64,000 bases of DNA from Sva-07 sp963774765 (lineage in GTDB: Bacteria > Actinomycetota > Acidimicrobiia > Acidimicrobiales > Ilumatobacteraceae), in assembly GCA_963774765.1 (NCBI GenBank), contig CAVZGP010000009.1, positions 62,001 through 126,000 of the forward strand, read 5' to 3'. The notes below the pieces were generated by a model that had not been told where the DNA came from, did not search any database, and worked only from the letters and a program-made list of their open reading frames with translations. The stretch's first letter is position 1, and the number at the start of each line of letters is the position of its first letter. This document shows positions 43,506 through 51,982 of this stretch, piece after piece. Made by a program: the position numbers and the translations under genes.

Positions 43506-44462
43506 CTAGGTTCCCGCGAGTTCGGCGACCACGGGCGCGAACGACTCGATCTCGTCGGTGCCGACGGTCACGTAGCTGAAACCGTGGCGTTCGCGGAGTT
43601 CTCGAAGGTCTTCCACGATCTTTGCCGTGCTGCCGACGAGGGCATAGGGCGAGCTGTCGAGGAGCGTTGCGTCGACACCCACCACCCGTGCGATTCGGTC
43701 GAGCGCCGTGGCGCGGTCATCAGTGACCCGATTGAAGAACGTGCGGATGCTCATCTCGATGTGCCCGATGCGGTCGCCGGCCGCGGCGGCAACTCTGGCC
43801 ACCTTCTCCGTGACCGCCTGCTCGGTCATGGTGGAGAACGCATCGACTCCGAACACGCCGGCGGTGAGTGTCCCGTTGACGCCCACGATGTCGGCCTCCC
43901 GCGCGGCGATGTCGAGGACCCGTGGGCCGCCGCCACCGATGAGGATCGGCGGACACGGTTGCTGGAGCGGCTTGGGAAGACCGTCGTAGTCCGCGATGGT
44001 GTAGTGCTCGCCGTCGAAGCTGAACGGCCCGGACGCCATCACCCCACGGATCACCGCGAGCCCCTCGACGAATCGGTCGATCCGGATGCCTGCACGGTCG
44101 TAGGGAAGTCCGAGTTGTTCGTAGTCGGCGACCATCCAACCGGCACCGAGCCCGATCTCGATGCGTCCTTCCGACAGCACGTCCATCGTCGCCAGTTCCT
44201 TGGCGAGGATCGCGGGATGTCTGTAGTCGTTGTCGAACACGAGAGCACCGGCGCGCAGCGTCGATGTCGCGTCGAGGAGGGCCTGCAACGCGGGCATCGG
44301 AGCGAACTGATCGGTGAAGTGATCGGGCATCGTCGCGATCGAATATCCCAGTGTTTCGATCCGTCGGGCGGTCTCACGCCACTGCCGGGCGTCAGGTGCC
44401 GACGTGAGCTGCACCCCGAACCGGAACGGCTTGCGGACGAATGGGTTGCGAGCATCGGGCAT
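43506..44462 (-). CDS. LLM-class F420-dependent oxidoreductase (TIGR03621-like)
   Basis: A 318-residue luciferase-like protein: FRFGVQLTSAPDARQW, GYSIATMPDHF, ALQALLDATSTLRAGALVFDNDYRHP (split in two conserved pieces), GRIEIGLGAGWMVADY and PPILIGGGGPRVL. Such enzymes use deazaflavin F420 for hydride transfer. First gene of a two-gene minus operon with the Gfo/Idh/MocA protein, and divergent from the SARP regulator. Substrate unknown. Confidence 0.88.
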   Translation of the reverse strand: MPDARNPFVRKPFRFGVQLTSAPDARQWRETARRIETLGYSIATMPDHFTDQFAPMPALQALLDATSTLRAGALVFDNDYRHPAILAKELATMDVLSEGRIEIGLGAGWMVADYEQLGLPYDRAGIRIDRFVEGLAVIRGVMASGPFSFDGEHYTIADYDGLPKPLQQPCPPILIGGGGPRVLDIAAREADIVGVNGTLTAGVFGVDAFSTMTEQAVTEKVARVAAAAGDRIGHIEMSIRTFFNRVTDDRATALDRIARVVGVDATLLDSSPYALVGSTAKIVEDLRELRERHGFSYVTVGTDEIESFAPVVAELAGT

Positions 44463-44468
44463 CGATGT

Positions 44469-44506
44469 CGACGGTACCGCCTGTCGACGGCGCCGCTGTC
44501 ACCGCC
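44469..44506 (+). repeat. 38-bp direct repeat, copy 1 (upstream of the SARP gene)
   Basis: This stretch, starting CGACGGTACCGCCTG and ending CCGCC, matches 47743-47780 at 35 of 38 positions in the same orientation. The two copies bracket the 3.1-kb SARP gene. It begins 7 bases beyond the LLM gene start. Confidence 0.7.
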
Positions 44507-44554
44507 TGTTCCGTCGAAATTCGCGGGCCGGGCGCTCACCGCGACGGTGGCGGC

Positions 44555-44567
44555 TAATGACTCACTA
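44555..44567. promoter_or_regulatory. Near-palindromic TAATGACTCACTA upstream of SARP gene
   Basis: The 13-base element is symmetric about its centre except for one pair and is unusually AT-rich for this window. It lies 35 bases before the SARP start, in the divergent region with the LLM gene. Candidate operator or promoter core. Confidence 0.35.
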
Positions 44568-44601
44568 ATCGACAAGGCCCTCCACGACTAGGGTCTCGCC
44601 G

Positions 44602-47600
44602 ATGGACGAACACTCGCGGTCGCCGACACTCGACGCAGCGGTGTTCGGCACGACGATCGTGCGGCGCGATGGTGCCGTGGTCAAGATGACCCCGAGAGAA
44701 CGTCTGGTGGTTGCGGCATTGGCGACGACCCATCCGCGTCCAATGCGAGTCGATACCGTGATCGAGACGCTGTGGCCGGACCGGTCACCGGCCTCGGATC
44801 GCCAGATCGTGCAGAACAACGTCTCGTCGTTGCGTCGGCGTCTCGGATCGGCATCGCTGATCACCGACACCGGTCCGACCTACGGACTGGGGGGTGCCTG
44901 GTCGCTCGACGTCGACCGATTCGCACGGCACCTCGACTACGCCCGCGGCGCCGCGATGGCCGACGACCATCGAGCGGAAGTCGGCCATCTGCGACGAGCC
45001 CTCGACATCGCCCGCGGGCAGCCGTTTGCAGACCTCCCACAGTCCGAGGCCGTGGAAGCGAAACGTCGACATCACGCCCAGTTGCTGCTGGCGGCCCAAG
45101 AGGACGCGGTCCTCGCAGAGCTGGCAGCAGGCCACGTCGTCGCGGCAGTGGCCGCCGCGTCGCAGTTGGTGGTGGCCGAACCGTACCGCGAGTTGCGCTG
45201 GAGTCTCCAGGCGCTCGGTCAGTGTCGGACGGGCGATCGTCGCGGAGCACTCGAATCGCTGAGACAGGGCCGACAGGCGCTCGGCGACATCGGCCTCGAT
45301 CCCGGTCCGGTCCTGGTCCGACTCGAGCTCCTCATCCTCGACGACGACCATCGGCTCACGGACGCGCCGCCCCGCGTCGCGCTCGGACTCGACTCGCCGG
45401 TCCAGTTGATGGTGGACCGAACGATGTCGCGAGCCGGCGGTGTGCCCGACCCAGACGACGGCCTCGAACGGCTCCGCGCCATGTGCAACAGTGCTGCTGA
45501 CTCGCACACAGCGCTCTGGGTCACCGTGACAGGTGCGACCACGCTGTCGACTCGTTTCTTCTCCCAACAGATCACGTTCGACGCGACACTCGACGGGTGG
45601 ACCGTGCTCAGCGCCGGCTGTCATCCGCAGGCCCGTCGCATACTCGAACCGCTTGGGGCGCTCGTTCGTCAGGCGATCGATCGAACGCCAGGACTGATCA
45701 ACACCGACGGGCACGGGGCGCTGTCGGTGCTCTGGGACGACTCGGTTCCTCACGCGGTCGCCGGAACAGTACCCGGCGATGCAGCGGTCGCCGTGCTCGA
45801 ACGATGCGCCGTGCGCGCACCGACGCTGGTGATCATCGAGGAGGCCCAGCACCTGTCGACATCGGCGCTCGAACTGCTTGCGGAACTCGTGTCACGTCCG
45901 ATTCCGCTGGTGGTGATCGCCGTCGGCGCTGCACCCCCTGCGGTGGTGCCCGAGGGTGCGCAGGTCGTGAGGCTGGCTGACCCTGCACCTGGCGGCGAGT
46001 ACACCAGTGACACGCAGACGAAGCGGCCATCAGGAATCGAACCCGCGCGCAGGCGCGATCTCGGCCGCGTGGCCGCCGTGATCGCCGTGGCCGGTTCTCC
46101 ACTCTCGACAGAGGCAATCGCCAGCACGCAGGTCGTTGTCGATGGTCTCGACAGCCTCTTGCTGGACGGCGTCGACGTCGGCCTTCTCACTCATGCGCAC
46201 GACGGCGGCTTCGACCTGGCAGACACCTCGACACGCGCCTCGCTCGCCGAGGGACTCGATCCAGCGGCGCGTGAGGCCATCCATCGTCGACTCGCGGCGT
46301 CGTACCTGTCTCAGGGACACAGTTTCGCTGCTGCTCCGCACCTGCTGCGGTCAGACACCGACCCGAGACTCATCATCGACCACGTCCGCGACGCTGCATC
46401 ACAGGCATCGCAGATCGCGATGTTTGCCGAGTCCGCAGCGCTGCTGGGCGACGCCGTCGAGTTCGCCGGACGTCACCTAGGCGCCGACGATGAATCGACC
46501 TTGGAGCTGATGCTCGACCGCGCGGACAACCTGCGACGAGTCGGTGATCGCCGCTATCTCGACGTCGTGTGGGAGGTCGTTGAGCGAGCCGATCGGGCAG
46601 CGCTCTACCGGGTGTACGCCCTCGCGGCGGCAGCGCTGTGCAAGCTCGGTCCGTTGACCGACGCCGGAACGATCGATCCGAACGTGGCCGACGTCGTGGC
46701 CCGGGCACTGCAGCGGTGCGACGATCCGGCAGCCAGAGCCCGGTGCGCGGGCGAAGCGACACTGTTCTTCAGCATGGGCGGCGCCGCCGACCTGTGTCGT
46801 GGGTACTTCGAGGAAGCACTCGGTCTCGCCCGAACGTCAGGCGACGTCGACCTGATGATCGGCGCGCTGGGGAACGCCTACCTCGTCTTGACGCATCCAT
46901 CCGAGGTGGAACGGCGAGGTGCCCTGGCTGATGAGATGCTCGCGCTTGCAGAACGCATCGACAGCGACGACGCCCGTTGCGAAGCCCTTCATTTCGCATT
47001 CGCCGTGCAGGTGCAGCGGTGCGATCCGATGCTGCGAACCGCGTTCATCCGTCAACACGAACTCGCGCAGCGGCTCGGACCCGGCAGGATCTGGATGGCG
47101 GGCTACCAGCAGAGCTGTTTGGCCCTTCTGGACGGGCGGTTCGACGAGGCGATCGGGATCGCGTCGCGATCGTTCGACAACGCGCCGGTGTCGTCGTCTC
47201 GCGCGACGACGGCGTTGACCATGTCGACGGTGGCCGTCCGGCTCGCTCAGGGCAGAGGTGACGAGCTGTGCGAGCAGATCGACCAGGCGATCGCCGAATT
47301 CGAGAACATGCCGGCGTGGCGACTGATCGCAGCGTTCCTTGCGGCACAGCGAGGTGACCTCACCCGAGCCCGAGACGAATGCGAGCGTGTCGCGTACGGC
47401 GATTCCCTTCCGCTCGACCTGGCCTGGGGCGGAGCAGTGCTGCTGCTCGGTCGGACGGTGGCGCGGCTCGGGGATCGGTTGCGAGGGGTGCAGGTTCGCG
47501 ACATGATCGCCCCGTTCGCTGGAACGATGTCGTGGGTCTCCTCGGCGACCGTCGGGCCATTCGATCTGGCGCTCGCCGAGCTGTCGCTCGAGCTTGGCGA

Positions 47601-47730
47601 GTTCGATCGCGCCAGAGCATCAGCGTTGTCGCTGGAACGCTGCATCGATCGGTTGGGGGCGGAGGCCTACAGGCCCGACCTGGAACGTGTACGTCGGGGT
47701 GTCGAGCAGGGTACGGCTGGACGCACCTGA
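44602..47730 (+). CDS. Large AfsR/SARP-type regulator with BTAD domain and degenerate ATPase core
   Basis: A 1042-residue regulator. Residues about 13-100 are an OmpR-like winged helix (KMTPRERLVVAALA, MRVDTVIETLWPDRSP, QNNVSSLRRRLG) and about 105-250 the bacterial transcriptional activation domain (FADLPQSEAVEAKRRHHAQLL). The following STAND/AAA-like region lacks a Walker A loop (VTGATTLSTRFFSQQ instead of GxxGxGKT) but keeps a Walker-B-like LVIIEEAQHL. The C-terminal 450 residues are helical TPR-like repeats. SARP proteins activate secondary metabolism or morphological genes; loss of the P-loop suggests ATP-independent control. Target unknown; the PBP operon follows directly. Confidence 0.87.
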   Translation: MDEHSRSPTLDAAVFGTTIVRRDGAVVKMTPRERLVVAALATTHPRPMRVDTVIETLWPDRSPASDRQIVQNNVSSLRRRLGSASLITDTGPTYGLGGAWSLDVDRFARHLDYARGAAMADDHRAEVGHLRRALDIARGQPFADLPQSEAVEAKRRHHAQLLLAAQEDAVLAELAAGHVVAAVAAASQLVVAEPYRELRWSLQALGQCRTGDRRGALESLRQGRQALGDIGLDPGPVLVRLELLILDDDHRLTDAPPRVALGLDSPVQLMVDRTMSRAGGVPDPDDGLERLRAMCNSAADSHTALWVTVTGATTLSTRFFSQQITFDATLDGWTVLSAGCHPQARRILEPLGALVRQAIDRTPGLINTDGHGALSVLWDDSVPHAVAGTVPGDAAVAVLERCAVRAPTLVIIEEAQHLSTSALELLAELVSRPIPLVVIAVGAAPPAVVPEGAQVVRLADPAPGGEYTSDTQTKRPSGIEPARRRDLGRVAAVIAVAGSPLSTEAIASTQVVVDGLDSLLLDGVDVGLLTHAHDGGFDLADTSTRASLAEGLDPAAREAIHRRLAASYLSQGHSFAAAPHLLRSDTDPRLIIDHVRDAASQASQIAMFAESAALLGDAVEFAGRHLGADDESTLELMLDRADNLRRVGDRRYLDVVWEVVERADRAALYRVYALAAAALCKLGPLTDAGTIDPNVADVVARALQRCDDPAARARCAGEATLFFSMGGAADLCRGYFEEALGLARTSGDVDLMIGALGNAYLVLTHPSEVERRGALADEMLALAERIDSDDARCEALHFAFAVQVQRCDPMLRTAFIRQHELAQRLGPGRIWMAGYQQSCLALLDGRFDEAIGIASRSFDNAPVSSSRATTALTMSTVAVRLAQGRGDELCEQIDQAIAEFENMPAWRLIAAFLAAQRGDLTRARDECERVAYGDSLPLDLAWGGAVLLLGRTVARLGDRLRGVQVRDMIAPFAGTMSWVSSATVGPFDLALAELSLELGEFDRARASALSLERCIDRLGAEAYRPDLERVRRGVEQGTAGRT

Positions 47731-47742
47731 CGATCACGGCGC

Positions 47743-47780
47743 CGACGGTACCGCCTGCCGATGGCGCCGCTGTCGCCGCC
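47743..47780 (+). repeat. 38-bp direct repeat, copy 2 (between SARP and PBP genes)
   Basis: Second copy of the repeat at 44469-44506, with three substitutions. It lies between the SARP stop (47730) and the penicillin-binding-protein start (47799), so it may hold a promoter or regulator site. It includes the palindromes GGTACC and GGCGCC. Confidence 0.7.
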
Positions 47781-47798
47781 AGTATCGTCGTGGGCACT

Positions 47799-50045
47799 GT
47801 GCGTCTCCTCGGTCTCATCCCTCGACTGCTGCTGATCGTCGGAGCGGGCGCGCTCCTGCTCACGGCCACTGTCGTGGGCATCGCGCCGCGGGTCTGGTCG
47901 GGGGCGAACGCCCATGAGGAACTCCCGGTCGTGCTGCCCGCGTTCGAGGCCCTGGCGCAGCGCACCTACGTGTATGACGTCAACGGGCAGGAGATCGCGT
48001 TCTACGAACTCGAGAACTCTCAGCCGATTGCCTACGAGGACATCCCGCAGGTGGTGATCGATGCGTTCCTCGTGGTCGAGGACAGGGAGTTCTTCACCCA
48101 CGACGGCGTCAACCTGCGCAGCCTCGTGAGAGCGACCCTGTCGAACTTCGCGTCCGACTCGCCGCAGCAGGGAGCCTCGACGATCACGATGCAGGTCGTC
48201 AAGAACGACTTCCTCGCAGGGTTGGAGCGAGACGGTCGCTACAAGCTGCTGCAGATGCACTACGCGCGGATGCTCGAGAACCAGTTGTCGAAGCAGGACA
48301 TCATGGCGCGATACCTCAACACGGTGTTCTTCGGCAACAATTCCTACGGCATCGAGGCGGCCGCCGAAACCTACTTCGCCAAGACGGCCGCCGACCTGAC
48401 GTTCGTCGAGTCGGCGTTCCTCGCCGGGCTGGTGCGGTCGCCCTCGGGTTTCGACCCGATCAACGAACCCGAACGCAGTCGGGCTCGATGGATCCAGGTA
48501 CTCGACCGGCTCGTCGACGAGGAGCAACTCACCGATGTCGAGGCGGAGCGCCTCGCGGAGCAGTTCGTGTTGCCCTCCCGGGTCAAGTCGCTCCCGGAGC
48601 GTTCGTTCGCCCGCAGCTACTTCACCGAGGCGCTGCGCGACTACCTGTTGAACAAGACCGACATCCTCGGTGACACCTATCAGGAGCGCTACAACCAGCT
48701 GTTCCGCGGTGGGCTGCGCATCCACACCACCCTCGACTCCAACCTGCAGGCGTTGGCCGAGCAGGCCCGCAATGAACTGCCCGACGCCCAGCCGTTCGAC
48801 TCGGCGATCATCTCGCTCGACTCGACGTCGGGGGCAATTCGAGCCATGGTCGGTGGACGAGGGTTCGTGTCCGGCGAGCGTGAGGTGAACATGGCCTTGA
48901 AGCCGCGGCAGACGGGATCGAGCATCAAGGTCTTCATCCTCGCCGCGGCGGTGCAGGCCGGTGCCCAGGCCAACGACCTCCTCGACGGCACGCGACCCTG
49001 CGTGCTGCCGAACCCCGGCAACGAGGCAGAGCCGTTCACGATCAGCGATGCGGTGAATCGCGGGGTGGTCACCCTGCAGGAGCACACGACCGCATCGATC
49101 AACTGCGCGTTCGGACGGCTCTCACAGATCGTCGGACTCCACCGCGTGGTCGACACGATCTACCGGATGGCCGAATCGGTGTATCTCCATCGTGATCAAC
49201 CGGCGTCCGAGCGGCTCCCGATCGAGCCGTTCGCCAGCCTCGCGACCGGCGCCAACGAGATGGCCCCGATCGACATGGCGTCAGGAATTCAAGCGCTTGC
49301 CAACGAAGGGCTCCACCACGACCCGTACTACGTCGACATCATCGACGGCCCCGAAGGCGAACGGATCTACACCCACCTCGACCCCGGCAAGCAGGTACTC
49401 GATCGCGATGCCGCTCTCGCAACGGTCGAGATCCTGAAAGGGCCGATCTACGGCGGTGGCACCGGACGGCGCGCTGCCTTCGACGACCGCCGCCCCGCCT
49501 TCGGCAAGACCGGAACGCAGGAGAACAACACCAACGCGTGGTTCGTCGGCGGTACGAAGCAGCTGTCGACGGCGGTCTGGGTCGGCGACCCTGATGCGTA
49601 CACCCCGATGCGTGGTATCCCCGAGTTCGTCGCTGCCGGCTACGGCCGCAACGTGCAGGGAGGTCACTTTCCGGCTGTGATCTGGAATGCGTTCATGGAA
49701 CCGGCACACGCGTTCGTGCCGCTCGTCGACTGGGATCGACCTGCGCCACCCAAACGCTCGAATGCTCGCCTCTATCTGCCGGGCAACGAATGCGTCCTGC
49801 GCGCGGTGGGTACCGCACCGGCACCGGTCGATCCGGATGCACCACCCACCACCGTGGCGCCGCCGAATCCCGACGGCACGCCCGCCGAAACCCTGCCACC
49901 GGTGACGGTGCCCGTGTACCAATCCGTGCAGGTCGGCACGACCATCCCGCCTGAGAACCTTGATCCGTTGGCGCCGTTGCCGTCGCTGCCCGTGACGGAT
50001 GTCGTCGGTCCGTGTGTAGGTGGCACACTGGTCCTCGATGAGTGA
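47799..50045 (+). CDS. Class A penicillin-binding protein (transglycosylase/transpeptidase)
   Basis: A 748-residue bifunctional peptidoglycan synthase. One N-terminal membrane helix (LLGLIPRLLLIVGAGALLL), then GT51 with catalytic Glu in VVEDREFFTHDGV (about residue 93) and QGASTITMQVVKNDFL. The transpeptidase has RQTGSSIKVF (SxxK, about 373), TTASINCAF (SxN) and FGKTGTQENN (KTG, about 570). The C-terminus is a Pro/Thr-rich tail. It polymerises glycan strands and crosslinks peptides outside the membrane. The start GTG at 47799 fits the anchor; GTG 47790 is an alternative, and the longer open frame overlaps the SARP gene. Last eight bases overlap the next gene. Confidence 0.93.
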   Translation: MRLLGLIPRLLLIVGAGALLLTATVVGIAPRVWSGANAHEELPVVLPAFEALAQRTYVYDVNGQEIAFYELENSQPIAYEDIPQVVIDAFLVVEDREFFTHDGVNLRSLVRATLSNFASDSPQQGASTITMQVVKNDFLAGLERDGRYKLLQMHYARMLENQLSKQDIMARYLNTVFFGNNSYGIEAAAETYFAKTAADLTFVESAFLAGLVRSPSGFDPINEPERSRARWIQVLDRLVDEEQLTDVEAERLAEQFVLPSRVKSLPERSFARSYFTEALRDYLLNKTDILGDTYQERYNQLFRGGLRIHTTLDSNLQALAEQARNELPDAQPFDSAIISLDSTSGAIRAMVGGRGFVSGEREVNMALKPRQTGSSIKVFILAAAVQAGAQANDLLDGTRPCVLPNPGNEAEPFTISDAVNRGVVTLQEHTTASINCAFGRLSQIVGLHRVVDTIYRMAESVYLHRDQPASERLPIEPFASLATGANEMAPIDMASGIQALANEGLHHDPYYVDIIDGPEGERIYTHLDPGKQVLDRDAALATVEILKGPIYGGGTGRRAAFDDRRPAFGKTGTQENNTNAWFVGGTKQLSTAVWVGDPDAYTPMRGIPEFVAAGYGRNVQGGHFPAVIWNAFMEPAHAFVPLVDWDRPAPPKRSNARLYLPGNECVLRAVGTAPAPVDPDAPPTTVAPPNPDGTPAETLPPVTVPVYQSVQVGTTIPPENLDPLAPLPSLPVTDVVGPCVGGTLVLDE

Positions 50046-50781
50046 CATGGCGGACTCCGCACCGAGCGCACCAACCACGATCCCCGAACTGCTGCTGGCG
50101 CTGCAATCCGTCGACACCCAGGCCGATCAGCTCGCTCACCGGCGCGATCACTCGCCACTGAGCGACGATCTGGCCAGCGCCACGAACGCGATGCGCACGT
50201 GGGAACAGCAGCGAGCGTCGTTGCGGTCCCGCATCGAGGAGTTGGGAACTTCGATCGAGGCCGCCGAGCATCGAGGCGCCGAACTCCTCGCCCACCGCGT
50301 CCGCCTCGAGCAGCAGTTGAAGACCGTGATCGCCCCACGTGAGGCCGAGGCGCTGATGCACGAGATGGACACGCTGTCGGGGCTGATCGACGAACTCGAC
50401 GGCGGCGAGCTGGAATCGTTGGAGGAGCAGTCGGCGCTCGACGACGAACTCTCCGCGCACCTGACCGGCGAAGAGCAACTGCGAACCCGCCAGCGCCTTG
50501 CCGACGACGCACTCGCCGAAGAGGTCGGCGACATCGACGGCGAATTGGCGGACCTCGCCGGCCGGCGCACCGACCTCCGCAACCAACTGTCTGATGCCTT
50601 GTTGTCCACCTACGACCGCAAACGGGCCGCGCTCGGTGTTGCGGTTGCTCCGCTGGTGGGCAAGCAGTGTCAGGGCTGCCATCTCGAACTCTCGGCCGCC
50701 GAGATCGACACCGTGAAGGACGAGGCAGCCGACACAGGCGTCACCGACTGTCCCGACTGCGGCCGTCTCCTCATCGTCTGA
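50038..50781 (+). CDS. Coiled-coil protein with C-terminal zinc ribbon (CT398/C4-type family)
   Basis: A 247-residue protein. Residues about 15-195 are a long antiparallel coiled coil rich in Glu, Arg and Leu, and the C-terminus is a C4 zinc ribbon (KQCQGCHLEL .. TDCPDCGRLLIV). This is the layout of the CT398/DUF164 family, proposed to work in secretion or nucleic-acid processes. ATG 50038 overlaps the PBP stop by 8 bases; ATG 50047 is an alternative. Probably co-transcribed with the PBP gene. Confidence 0.88.
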   Translation: MSDMADSAPSAPTTIPELLLALQSVDTQADQLAHRRDHSPLSDDLASATNAMRTWEQQRASLRSRIEELGTSIEAAEHRGAELLAHRVRLEQQLKTVIAPREAEALMHEMDTLSGLIDELDGGELESLEEQSALDDELSAHLTGEEQLRTRQRLADDALAEEVGDIDGELADLAGRRTDLRNQLSDALLSTYDRKRAALGVAVAPLVGKQCQGCHLELSAAEIDTVKDEAADTGVTDCPDCGRLLIV

Positions 50782-50810
50782 CCCGTCTCGTCTGATTCGT
50801 CCAGGGCTCC

Positions 50811-51299
50811 ATGTTCTTCTGGTTCATCGGCACCTCGGTGGTGGCCGTCGGGATCGTCTTCCGTGATCCGCGATTCGACTACCGCCTGTTGATCGTCGGG
50901 TCCGTGCTCCCGATCACCGACGGCGTGTTCGGCGGTGCACGGGCGTTGCACAGCGTCACGGTCAGCGTCGCTCTTCTCGCTTCGCTGATGATCGCCACCT
51001 CCGGCCGCAAACCGATTCGCAAACTGCTGCTGGGATTGCCGATCGGGATGATCCTGCACCTCGTGTTCGACGGCGCGTGGAACAACACCGAGGTGTTCTG
51101 GTGGCCGTTCTTCGGTGTGTCGTTCGACGAATCGCCCCTTCCGATTCTCGATCGCGGTTGGTGGAGCCTGCCGCTGGAGGCGATCGGCGTGGCGATCTGT
51201 GTGTGGCTCTGGCGCCACAATCACCTCAGCGATCACCAACGCCGAGCCGAGTTCGTGCGCAACGGGCAGCTCGACGCCGTCCCGGAACGCCTCGGCTGA
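50811..51299 (+). CDS. Small membrane protein (metal-dependent-hydrolase-like), function unknown
   Basis: A 162-residue protein with about four hydrophobic helices: residues 2-17, 26-36, 48-62 and 72-86 region, and a last helix near 125-137. Conserved-looking His/Asp in ALHSVTVSV and MILHLVFDGAWNN recall the YdjM-type membrane hydrolase fold, but this is a weak resemblance. It follows the zinc-ribbon gene by 29 bases and precedes a histidine phosphatase by 39. Confidence 0.75.
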   Translation: MFFWFIGTSVVAVGIVFRDPRFDYRLLIVGSVLPITDGVFGGARALHSVTVSVALLASLMIATSGRKPIRKLLLGLPIGMILHLVFDGAWNNTEVFWWPFFGVSFDESPLPILDRGWWSLPLEAIGVAICVWLWRHNHLSDHQRRAEFVRNGQLDAVPERLG

Positions 51300-51338
51300 C
51301 GCGTCCCGGGCGCCGCCGCCTGTGGGACACTTCGTGAC

Positions 51339-51923
51339 GTGTTGATCCTCGTACGCCACGGTCGGACCCCGGCGAATGCCGCTGGGTTGTTGCAGGGACG
51401 CCTCGATCAGGATCTCGACGAGTTCGGACAGGTGCAGGCCGTCGCGGTCGCAGCGTATGTGCGTGATGATGTTGTGGTCGATGCTGTCGTGGCGAGTCCG
51501 CTGCGGCGCGCACAGCAGACCGCTGCCTCCTTCGGTCGTCCGATCGAGACCGACGAACGGTGGATCGAGTTGGCGTACGGCGAGTACGAGGGCACATCAC
51601 ACACCGAGGTCCCGTCCGAGGTGTGGCAGCGCTGGCGCGAGGACGCGAACTTCATCCCCGCTGGTGGCGAGTCGCTGGCGGCGCTCGATGTGCGGGTTCG
51701 CGCCGCGTGCGTCGATCTGATCGAGCGCGCCTCGAGCGAGAATGTCGTCGTGGTGAGCCACGTGTCGCCGATCAAGTCTGCGGTGGCCTGGGCGCTCGGG
51801 GTCGACATCGGTATCTCGGTCAACTGTCACCTCGACCAGGCAGCGGTGTGCCGGATCGTGTTCCGCGGTGGCCGTCCCGTGCTCCAGAGCTTCAATGAGA
51901 CCGCCCCGCTCCCGAACTCGTGA
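51339..51923 (+). CDS. Histidine phosphatase family protein (phosphoglycerate-mutase-like)
   Basis: A 194-residue branch-1 histidine phosphatase: catalytic MLILVRHGRTPANAAG (His7), SPLRRAQQTA, acid in ELAYGEYEG, and second His in VVVVSHVSPIK. Starts with GTG. Substrate (sugar phosphate, nucleotide or phosphoprotein) cannot be deduced. The stop codon lies inside the left arm of a strong hairpin. Confidence 0.92.
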   Translation: MLILVRHGRTPANAAGLLQGRLDQDLDEFGQVQAVAVAAYVRDDVVVDAVVASPLRRAQQTAASFGRPIETDERWIELAYGEYEGTSHTEVPSEVWQRWREDANFIPAGGESLAALDVRVRAACVDLIERASSENVVVVSHVSPIKSAVAWALGVDIGISVNCHLDQAAVCRIVFRGGRPVLQSFNETAPLPNS

Positions 51924-51959
51924 ACAACTCCACCCCTGAGAGGCGGAGTTGTTCACGAG
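51917..51959. terminator. Perfect 15-bp stem hairpin between convergent genes
   Basis: CTCGTGAACAACTCC (51917-51931) pairs exactly with GGAGTTGTTCACGAG (51945-51959) around a 13-base loop. It contains the phosphatase stop TGA and lies 24 bases before the end of the convergent binding-protein gene. Works in both directions by symmetry; no T-tract. Confidence 0.75.
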
Positions 51960-51982
51960 AAGCCGGGAACGACCTGTGAGGG

